A stretch of DNA of 64,000 nt, from contig NMRA01000333.1 of assembly GCA_002633005.1 (NCBI GenBank), forward strand, positions 220,321 through 284,320. The letters run 5' to 3'. The position numbers were made by a program, and so were the translations under genes. The notes beneath the pieces were generated by a model, which saw only the letters and a program-made list of their open reading frames with translations, did not search any database and had not been told where the DNA came from. Source of the stretch: Phoronis australis (lineage: Eukaryota; Phoronida; Phoronidae). Positions 49,301-61,300 of this stretch are shown here, one piece after another. Each line of letters starts with the position of its first letter. The stretch's first letter is position 1.

Positions 49301-52300
49301 AAAACCTTGGACAAGACTATTAAGCCATAATTTAGAATTAAACATGTATTTGATATGGAAATTTGGAAGATTCCACAAAACTTGCCACAAGCATCAAGCA
49401 CAGGCCAAGACCGTACATCAGGCCTTTATGCAGCGTATGTCCCGGGCGTCCAAATGGACGCCCTAGCACTAATGTGGCCGCCCTAGAAAGGACGCCCAAT
49501 GTATCATTTGGACGCCCAATGTATCATTTGGACACCCACTATCAATAGGAACCTTTCAAGTTTGGATACACACATTGTAATGATTACTAGGAAGCCTATG
49601 AAGACTCACAGTGGGGGCTCTTTTTTCAAAGCAGGAAGAAATATACAATGTATATACAAAGTATATACAATGTTGCTATGCTCACACTTGGTTGAAAACA
49701 TTGTAAAAGTCTTGGTCTCCACAGTTTTTTTAAAATAAAAATGCTCACTACAGAAGGCTGTTTTATAAACTTAGATGTAGAAACCTTGGTCTATGCATTT
49801 TTTTGTAAAAAAAAATCTGCGTGTTTGGGGGGATTGCTGGGGGTGGGGGGTTATGCGTCGGAATCATGGACGCCCTGGAATATGGGGAACCGCATTTTGG
49901 ACACCCTATTTTCGAAATCCTGGATAAAGGCCTGCCGTACATAGGAAGACAGATAAGATTCCTTATAAAGTACTAGATCTGCAGACTTGCAGGTTTTCTA
50001 AACCGTGTTAAAATACGATATTCAAATACACGAAAAATCACAAAATAACATTCTCACTTTTTGTCGTAATGATGATCTTTTGACGAGAAAATTTAAATTC
50101 TCAACGGAAATATGAAGCAGAAATACATGCTACCTATGGGTCATTTATTGCAAAAAAATGAATTTTAAAAAAATCCCATGCGCAGGCAAGTTTTAGTGAG
50201 GGCTGTTCTAGCAAAAACATATAGGAGGGGGGGCAGACACTTTCATTTTTTACCCACCGCCCATATTTTTCTTTAAAATTTATTTCTCCAACCCACGACC
50301 CGTAATTATAATATATATATAAAATGAAACCGCCAATCAATTTTTATTTCAATTGCCATCCCCCCTCCCATACAGACTTTGCTGGAACAGCCCTGAGCAA
50401 CTTTGTGACATGTGTCATGTAGTCCGCGATTTCCTGTCTACCCATATCTCTAAACAATCCCCCATGGCACAATGGATAAGTATGTTTTGCACAGTACAAT
50501 AATTGTACTGGTGTTATTTATAATTCCTTATTTATGATATGCAAACATTAATGCTGCCACTTGAACTCTGACTTCATATCGGTTCAAATACATTAAAATA
50601 CCATGAATCTCAACATAATACCACGGATAAAATATGAATAACATCCCACAAAGAACTGAACAAAATGAAATGGTCATTCCCGACATGACAGAGTAGTGCA
50701 AGCTGAATGCAGAGCTGAAACAGCTGGAATGACCGGTCATTCCACGTCTTGACGAAGCAATGGTATTTTGGTTAATTATATTTGGCATGCGCTGTACCAT
50801 GATGTTATCAAAACAATTACGGGGTGTTTGAGAAAGATGTGCCCAATTAGAAATGGTAATAATTTTGATATTTTATTTGTGTTACAAAGGCTTCATGCGA
50901 AAAGCAAATTGAGCAATTTATAACACAACTTAAAGATTGTTTTCTTAAAAACCTATTATATGTAATGCTTAATTATTTTCAATAAAATACATGTTGCTTT
51001 ATGTTTTTATATAGTCAGAAACCACCAAAAATTTCTCAAAATTAGACAAAAAATGACATCAAATGACATCTACTAGAAACGTGTGGTATTATTGGTTGAT
51101 TTGTAAATCAAGCTTTCATAAAACCTTGGTCTAGAACTTGACAAAATCTAATCAAGCAGTACTTACGTTTTCTTTTTGGTCAGTTCCGCGGCATTACTAG
51201 CCAGATTCAAATTTACGAGTTGTCGAACCACCTGCCTTCGTGTCTTGTTCTTGTCAGACAGATGGTCCAGAATCTTGTCCACTACATCCTTCTCAGGGTC
51301 TGAAAGCAGACGTGCAGTAGAAATAACCAAACATTAATCAACAGGGGAGACAAATCAGAAATAGTTGAATTTAGTGATACAAAGGACACACTAACTGAAA
51401 TATCAACAACGGAGACAACTCAGCTTGTCTGCAATTTATTCAGTAATTATAATAAGTACATTTACCAATCAGTTGTCCAGGTTAACTTGAACATTAAATA
51501 TTTTCCTTATTACCGAGTGCAGACCAACATCATTAAATGACATAACTTTTTTTATTAAATCATGAACTTAAAATTTTAGTGCTTTACTTCAACTGTATTG
51601 AACAACAAGACGTGTTTCTGAATATCTTACCTTCCTCATCATTTTTAAACTCTTCAAACAGTCGTGTTAACTCCATGTCAAGTTCTTCAGACCACTGCTG
51701 TTTAGTTTTCTTAACACTGCAAACAGCACGGAATAACGACAGGTCAGCCAGAGGAAGTTAGAAACAGATCATTATTAACAAGTGCCTATAGTAAATAAGG
51801 CTCCAATGACAAAAACGCTCTTCCGAGGAAAAAGCGGATAATTTAATAAGACAGAGACAAAAGCAACATTAATCCACTAGTATCTTCAAAACTTTGTAAG
51901 TTGGATATAGTCAAATTATAAGTGATCCAACTGGACATACCGCAATAAAACTTTAAATTTTGGTGAATGTCCGCTTAGTCATAATTTGATTATATACCTG
52001 GATGAAACACAATTTACAGAAGCTTACTTGTAAGTTGTCATTTAAAAAAACAAAAGTCTCGAACGCACAAACACAAAAATCTCCATAACTTCTTCCTAGA
52101 AGTGTCGTAATTCGACAAACCATTGCTATGGCAACATGACACCTGCTGCAATGCACACATCAAATCACACCTTTCAACAAGCTGCAAAAACTACGATTAT
52201 TGAAAAGAAATTTGTCAAACTTCCATTACTTCATAAGAACTAGGAAATTTGTTAAATAATTTGTTACATAACAGACAGACAGAGAGAATGACTGAGAACA

Positions 52301-55300
52301 GTTCTCTAACTGTCATCATACAGCACACTCCAAAGATAAACAAACAAACAAAATCCTGCTTTCCTGTTAGGATGTGTAATTACCAGTTTAGAAATGCATC
52401 ATAACGAGAAAACTGGATGTTGCTAATTTTGTTTAAGCTAGTTATTCCAGCCATTCTGACAGTGAACTCTACTAATTACACTTGACCTTTACAACAGGTA
52501 ATTATGGGTAATTTTGTTTGATAATTTTTGGTATGTACTGTAGTTAGAGGGTTTGAACTTAATCCTGTTTTTCAATTCCAAACAAAAGAATGCCTTAAGC
52601 TCTGCAAATTTTTAAACTTCAAATGAAATGAAAGACAGACTATAGAACATCCCAATCCAAAGAGCAGGTCCAAAACCACATACTGTTCCTTGTACGACCC
52701 ATAGCCCTCAGACAATTCTATGCACTCTTTGACATTCTTCCAAAACAACACTTCCATGAACGCCTTTGGGTTGTCCTTAGTGACCTCAAAGAACTTTCGC
52801 ACCACATACATGGAAAACTGCACTAGTTCCTAAAATAAAACAACACAATTCTCACTAACAGATAGTTTTGGGGACAGCTATTGGTCTGCAAGCTTCAAAA
52901 AATATAGAAAAAAGCATGATCCTCCTTTCACATTGAAACTGAAAAACAAAACAAGGCCATTTCTGATAATCTCAAGACATTGGCTTTAAAAAAACTATAA
53001 AATCAAATAAAACAGCCAATCTTAGGGAGAAATACAATAAAACACAATAGACGGTACATTCAAAATGATGTTTTTACCTAGAATGATGTTTAACAATAGG
53101 GATGGATAGTGATCGCATCTACTTTGGATTTATTGAGACATATACACATGGCCATAGGCCCCAAGTATATCATGTACAATACAGAACATTGTTAGGTGCC
53201 ACGTTTCAAACTGGATGATACATTATGACGCTTGAGAACGTGATGGACGAATTTAATAAGTAGGCTATCTGGAGTTCTCGTGAGAGAATCAAATTTAGAT
53301 GTCGTAGGAGAATGACAAAAACGATCACTTAGGTACTTAACCCAAAGGTCTTGGTACGCACTACAAACTAACACAACGTGGTATTCGTCCTCTGCACACC
53401 CCGAATTTTTTTTTTTGATTACATCACATCCCTAGCAACTCAATATGTAGGCACATAAAAATGCATCTTTTTGAAAACAAGAGTAACGTTAAGCATTGAA
53501 TGCCGCAGGTGAAACACAGTATTTATCTATTAGTATCATGCAATATACAAAATGAAAAGGCTACTAGGTGGCGCATGATAAATCAAATCCGTGTGAAACA
53601 AGACAAAGTGTTGGTGTGTCCTCGATAGAAATGTATTTGCAAATTTCATGTACAATTACCAACTATGGAGCTTAGTAGATACCAAGCCATACACAAAGAA
53701 AACATTGACACAAGGAGACACCACAGTACTCCTCCCAGAATCACCATCAGACATATTCTACTTGTAACTATTGATCAAGCTTGAAAAATGTTCTCCAATC
53801 TCAAATACTTTGTGTAGTGGTTCTTTTTGGGACCTAAATAATGGTTTGAGCAAAGGTTATTCAACCATTATGGTCATTTTAGTGATGTGGGAGCAAGGTC
53901 CTACTGTCAAGTGAATTTAATGTGCTTCTAAATTACAAACTCAAGCACCCTTAATGATTCTTCGACATGTTTACTGTTAATAAATTGACCAATTGATTAC
54001 GATATCAATCTCTTTAATAGTCTTAAGACAATAACTGAAACAATCACGACAGCCCATTTTAATCAATTGCGGGCAATAACTCACTTTAAATGCAGACGAC
54101 TTTGTCACAGGATCAAACAAGATGCGTTGAAATATGCGAAAGATGGACGCCTGGGCCAGCATTACAGGCATCTTTAAGTCCACAGCTATGCGATGTAACA
54201 TTTTGATGATACAGTGATTGGTGTATGTTGAGTTCTTGCGGTAATCGGCCAAAAGTAGTGCATACGGCGCAATAATCAAGGGACTGGCAAACCTGCAATG
54301 AATCAGTTTTCAAAAGCAATTACCAAAATTTATGGACATTTGTCAAGCTTCGTTGAAGTTAAGGCAAAAATACAGATTTGACAGCTGTAATTCATTGAAA
54401 ACTAGCTGAATTTTTTGCAGTGAAATTTCAACTATTTCCGTTGAAAAAAATTTCATCACCTTTTTTTGAAAACCACTGTATGCTTACATCAAATAGCACC
54501 ATTATTGATTCCAACATCTACTTTTGTCACGAGCAGACGGAAAACTTTAAAACTCTAGAGACATGTAACTGATGGTAAGATATGCAAGTTCTTTCTTTAA
54601 CAAAACAGAGCTGCATTCCTCACCATCTCCAATACAAATTATATCAGCTCTCTTGCAAAGAGGACCCCTCCAACACCTACATAGCAGAAACTAAACACTC
54701 TCTGGGGACTAGAATTAAAAAACACTCTCTAAGTTGGATAAACCCACTGGCATTGGTAAACACACCATCAACACTGACAATACTGTGGACAGGGACAATG
54801 CCCCAGTTCTAACCAGAGAGGAACATTGGTTCTCTCGAAACTTTAAAGAAACCGTCTTTATCAGGACCAGACAGCCCACTATGAACCGAGACCAAGGTCT
54901 ACAGCTCCCCCGGGTATGTGACCCCATTCTAGATCCGGGTCAACAAAATGCACGAAATCCATTAGCTGAAAAAGACTCTTAGGTGAGCGTGGAAATATCC
55001 CAGTCGCCAACAAAAAAAAGTTCATAGTAAGTGAATTTCTACTTGCTCAACATCATCACAAACTATGAAAAACCTATTTTATTGCGGAATGCTGTTAATT
55101 TCAAGAATGACTGGAAATAACTATAGAAGTACCAAAACCATTACAGAATGGCTCAGCCATTTCACTAACTTTCCTGTTCATCCCCTTCATTCTCAGATAC
55201 AATGAAAGACAATGAATTTGACTTCCATCCAGCCATCATGACAGGGAATTCTGGGTCTTTTTGTCTGAATACTTTTGGCATGTAGTGTAAACCCCAGTAG

Positions 55301-58300
55301 GAAAATGTTAATTGCCACTAACTCCAGTCTTTTATTCATTCATTTATTTATTTTATTTCTTTATTTTTTATTTAGATTTGTCGTGAAACAAGAGTAAAAG
55401 GTAGAAAATGGTTTTAATAACATGTGCCTCCTGTCAACAATTCACGTCATTTTACGCTCATTACATAATCTTTCACCACTCTAGTTCTGCATTACACTAG
55501 GAAATAAACACCATGGGAAAACAAAACAACACTGCTAAGTTCAGAATGACAGCGTAACCTTTAATGAACATTCTTAATTACCTTTTAATGAAGTCGTGAA
55601 CTTCAAACTCCTGCTCTGAGTAGCTAACGGATGACAATTCTTCCTGCTCAACTACAGAGAAAAAAAATCCATTTTAGTCTCATGTATGACACAAAATACG
55701 TGACTTTTCACAAACCACGCAGCTTGTGTTGATTTAAATAACCATCTGGAGTCAGCAAAAACAACACTTAAATAAAAACAGATGATGTAAAAAGGAAAAG
55801 ACTGCAATTAAAAACAAGTTGAAATCAAAATAATACTAGGCTTAATGATATATAAAAGGAGCATGAGTCACAAAGACCGAGCAAGGACTTAGCTGAGTGT
55901 ACTTAACATTCCAATTAAACCAGCATTAACATCAATCAGCTCAATATATTTTATAGTGATATAATTACAGTTTTCATAGTAATGCAGGCAATTCCAGTAT
56001 ATTTTTGAGTTGAAAGTTGAAATATCAAGAGTCAGTAACACCCCTCACAATTTAACTTGGGAACATTACATTTCTGGAGACAATTGTGCTCAATTATGTA
56101 CACTTTATTAACTACAAAAAGATATGTAGAACTTTTTTAGTTATTTTCATGAAAACACAATTACAAGTTTTATATAAAACGTAAACACAAAATTAATAAA
56201 AAATAACAGTTCCTCAAATGGGAAGAGTTAAATTCATTTCATAAAGACACTTTAATAAAGACTTCAGAAAGAAAGTTGGTCTTGCACCACAAACAACTGA
56301 AATTAAATCTCACTTTTGCAAAAATAAAAAACCTCTGAGAATATACCCATAACCTCTAGTTCAGAGGTAATTTGTGTAAATTATTTCTACGTGGTGTTGG
56401 TAATTTCACGACTTATAAACCCATATTCAGTGACTGAGGACATTTCTGTCATAAGCCTTAAGTCTTCGTGAAACAAACCCCTATCACAAAACTGTAATCC
56501 TTTGCCTTATGTTCTATTAACTACGCAATGCCCAATGGTGGCCTTAACTCTCGCCAATTTCCAATCCCATCTCCGCTATTTAACAATAAGTCATTCATCT
56601 TGCGCAACAACGTTTCCCTCTATCCACAAAAACATGAGTCGTACATATCCCGTGAATCCCAAGAATGAGTGTTGCCACAAGACATGACGGTGGGGTTAAT
56701 ATTGCTCAGACAACTGTTAGTCAAATCCACAATAGTTAAGAGTTGGATATTTCAACAATAACAACTTTCAGTGTGGTGCCAAACAGAATTCATCTTAATA
56801 AGGCAACTGTGATTGGTCTCAAACAACATAACAGCGCCAAAGAAGAAATCCATTTCGAATAGGTAATAGACCATTAACAAAACATCCACCCTCTCTGCTA
56901 CCGGTCAAGTATGTCGTCTCCTAAGTAAGCTCTTTCTTCATTGGCCGTGTTCAACAAGGATACCACACCAAGAAGTACTACAATTGATTTGTAACCAATG
57001 CTGCACCAAATGTTCAGGGTCAAGCACTTCAACCGTGGAGTTCTACTGTTGTAGACCAAGTTGTTATAAAGCTCACTGATTGGTTAATATGAACTTATTG
57101 CTTTGTTGCTACATAGACAACTAGCGTGGAAAAAAATTAGCGTCTACAAGTGAGAGTACATTTTACAGCAGCATAGGAACCAGACAGACAGACATCATGT
57201 CCGACTACACCAGAATCCCACTACATTCCCCCTTTACCTTCATCGTCTGGTCCACCCTCTTCCTCCTCAATGCTCCCTTCATTCTGAGTTGGATTTGTAT
57301 TATTATTATTACCTATTAAATAATGAAAAATACATAATTTGCACATTTAAAAATCCCAAAATTAAACCTGAAAGGCACAATAATCAAGTAGCAGAAGTCT
57401 GTTATCAAAAAATTGAAATGATCCTCGTATTCTTGCTGTTTTCAATAGCGCAGACTAAGAAAAACACAAATCACAACAAATCTGAGATTATCAAAGTCTG
57501 GGACAATGTGAAAATTACTTTTACAATAAATTATTCTTAATATATTCTCAGGGCTTGGAATGACCAATGACGAACTACGCGGAAACTTTTACGGCCCAAA
57601 ACATGCGCGCTTCCCGGCCCGAAATAGCGAGGATGTGGACCCTTTGCTGGCAAAAATGGGAAGGACTAAAAAATATAAAAAAAAACGGTACCACCTCTAG
57701 AAGCGTGTGTATGCGTCTTTTTAGCTGGCCCGTCCACTCCCGCCTCCGCACATTTTTGGCTGCAGTGTCGTGGTATTTGTCACCACAATTTACAATCGCA
57801 TGAGATGCCATTGAAAAATCCACCACGCTATCCCAGATGCCCCGGCAATATTGACAATTTACGTTCCTCCGAAACATAAAGAGCAACATCCGCTTTTCGA
57901 GGTGAACGTCGTCTGCAACGCCGCGGTAAGAAAGGAATTTGCCGCGGAAATTTTNAGCTCTTTCTTCATTGGCCGTGTTCAACAAGGATACCACACCAAG
58001 AAGTACTACAATTGATTTATAACCAATGCTGCACCAAATGTTCAGGGTCAACCACTTCAACCGTGGAGTTCTACTGTTGTAGACCAAGTTGTTATAAAGC
58101 TCACTGATTGGTTAATGTGAACTCATTGCTTTGTTGCTACATAGACAACTAGCGTGGAAAAAAATTAGCGTTTACCAGTGAGAGTACATTTCACAGCAGC
58201 ATAGGAACCAGACAGACAGACATCATGTCCGACTACACCAGAATCCCACTACATTCCCCCTTTACCTTCATCGTCTGCTCCACCCTCTTCCTCCTCAATG

Positions 58301-61300
58301 CTCCCTTCATTCTGAGTTGGATTTGTATTATTATTATTACCTATTAAATAATGAAAAATACATAATTTGCACATTTAAAAATCCAAAAATTAAACCTGAA
58401 AGGCACAATAATCAAGTAGCAGAAGTCTGCTATCAAAACTGAAATGATCCTTGTATTCTTGCTGTTTTCAATAGTGCAGACTAAGAAAAACCAAACACAA
58501 ATCACAACAAATCTGAGATTATCAAAGTCTGGGACAATGTGAAAATTACTTTTACAATAAATTATTCTTAATATATTCTCAGGGCTTGGAATGACCAATG
58601 ACGAACTACGCGGAAACTTTTACGGCACAAAACATGCGCGCTTCCCGGCCCGAAATAGCGAGGATGTGGACCCTTTGCTGGCAAAAATGGGAAGGACTAA
58701 AAAATATAAAAAAAACGGTACCACCTCTAGAAGCGTGTGTATGCGTCTTTTTAGCTGGCCCGTCCACTCCCGCCTCCGCACATTTTTGGCTGCAGTGTCG
58801 TGGTATTTGTCACCACGATTTACAATCGCATGAGATGCCATTGAAAAATCCACCACGCTATCCCAGATGCCCCGGCAATATTGACAATTTACGTTCCTCC
58901 GAAACATAAAGAGCAACATCCGCTTTTCGAGGTGAACGTCGTCTGCAACGCCGCAGTAAGAAAGGAATTTGCCGCGGAAATTTTGAATCAAATCTGATTT
59001 TTTTTACGCGGAAATATAATAAAATACGTGGACAGCACATTTGAAAAAAGCGGGAATCCGCATTTCTGCGGAAAATTCCAAGCCTTGATTCTCTAATTAT
59101 ATAAATATGCAATTATTTTCAGACTTATATTCATTATGTCACATGATGTGGCCATAAGTTGTGTGCTGACAAGACTTAACAAGAGCAACGTGGAGCGTAG
59201 AAATGCACCCACGAATGCATCGCAAATGGTGTGCTTTTAGGGTTATTTATTTATATCATAGAAATGGCCACTAGATGGCACAAAAACATACAATCCATCC
59301 AAATACAGCTATGGATGCAAAACAAAACAGAGCTACCACTAGGAAGCGCCACAGTAGTCAGTCGCCATCATCAAACGTCCTTTTCACACTGAAAACATTT
59401 CAATTTTCAAAATCATCCCTAGGATTTGGTTGACCAGCAGCAAAAATGGCCACTAAGTGGCGCAAAATACCTAGATTCCATCCAAAAACAAGAGCAAAGC
59501 GTCATCTCTTTAATTTTATGAAAATCTGTTTTGGACCTTTGAAGATACAGAGGCAAATATAACAAACTAAAATTGCCACTAGGGGGCACACGAGTGGTCA
59601 GATCCATCCGAAAGTCGTCGTTGTTCGTTGTCAACATCATATAAATACACTTGCTAAATCAAGTAAAGATCCTGCAAACGGTTTAGGAAATACAGCCATG
59701 AGCGCAAAAAAACTGCCAACAGGAGGCGCCACAGTAATAGAAGTTAGAAAATCATCGTCAGCCGTCCACTTCATTGTTAAAACATACATGCCAACTTTCA
59801 CAACTATCCTGAAAGCAGTTTGGTTGATAGACGAGTGGACGCCAAAAACAGACTCGAAAACAGTAAAAATGGCCACTAGGTGGTGCAAACTAGATCGAAT
59901 CCATCTGAAAATAGAGAGATGGCATCACCTCATTAACAGATGCCTGTATGCCAAATTTTATGAAAATACATTGAGGACCTTTGAAGATAGAGAAGTAAAC
60001 GTAAAAAAATAAAATTGCCACTAGGTGGCACACCAGTAGTCAGATCTGTCTGATAGTCGTCATCCTGCGTTATTAGCATCATATAAATGCACTTACTAAA
60101 TTTAGTAAAGATCCTGCAAATGGTTTAGGAGATACAGCCATAAGCGCAAAAAAAACAAAATTGCCACTAAGAGGCGCCACAGTAGTTGAAGTAGTCGAAA
60201 AACCATCGTCAGCCGTCCACTTCATAGTAAGAACATTCATGACAATTTTCGCAATCATCCTTTGAGCGATTTGGTTGATGGAGGGATGGACGCGAAAACA
60301 GAAAAATGGCCACTGGGTGGCGCAAAATACCTCGAATCCATCCGAAAACGAAAGGATAGCGTCATCTCATTAATAGATGCCTATGTGCCAAATTTTATGA
60401 AAATCGGTTGAGGACCTTTCAAGATACAAAGCAAATGTAAAAAACTAAAATTGCCACCAGGGGGCACAGCGGTATTCAGGTCGGTCCGAAACTCTTCACC
60501 CTCTGTCATCAACCCCAAAGGAACACACCTGCCAAATTTCAATAAGATCCTGCAAGGGGTTTAGGAGATACAGCCGTGGACGCCAGACGCCCGGACAGAG
60601 ATGACGGCAATATGCATCCACATATCAATATGTGGGCGCACAAAAATGTTTGCGACATTCTCAAATTCTAAACACTTTAGTGAGTAAATAGGGTAAATTA
60701 GGTCGAAATATCATTCTTTAGTTCACTGATGCATGATAAAAATATTGACAACGAATGCATTTAAACAATCGACTCACTAGGGAGGTTGGTGAAAAAGACC
60801 TCTCTAAGAGCCATAAACTCCTCTTCAGGTGAAATATCCGCCGTACCAAACACGCTGCCTTCAGGCCATACCTCCCTGAAATGTGTGAAAACGGAGTATA
60901 ACAACAGAGCAGTGGAACACATATTTGCATATTTAGACCCTTGCACCAATGTCAAAATAGCAATTTATCCAAGAAGTACTTTAATTCATATCAGTGTATC
61001 GTTCGTGGTCAGGCAGATCTCAATTGGGCAGTAAGGGGAAGAAAACATTTCGTTTTCATTGGGCACGTTTTGGAATGCCGGACACATTTTCACAGGTCAC
61101 GTCGGAAACCGCAGAGGTGCATGGCTATGGAAATATTCCTGTTGTCAATCGGTTAGAAGTACTGGAATTGAAAAGGTAAAGGTATTCTGTTGGGTTCGAA
61201 ATTAACTTGATGAACTTGTTTTACCCGCTGGCTCTGCATTTTCTTGTCTTTGATTGATGTCAGAAAAGCAACGAACATCCCGCATCTACAGAAGTTTGTC

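Noticed and set aside
52660-52690. Extension of TIMELESS exon 9 through [14 protein letters not shown]
   Set aside because: A GTATGT donor at 52683 joins in frame to VKKTKQQW, matching the family; the extra residues are intronic readthrough.
57575-58991. 123- to 170-codon minus-strand ORFs with a [14 protein letters not shown] segment
   Set aside because: They lie in a transposon interior and, in one case, read through the N at 57955. I saw no transposase motif, so I list the element but not a gene.
59419-60012. ORFs of 73-104 codons in the CCACTAG array
   Set aside because: Frames differ between equivalent modules and are broken elsewhere in the arrays, so there is no conserved coding.
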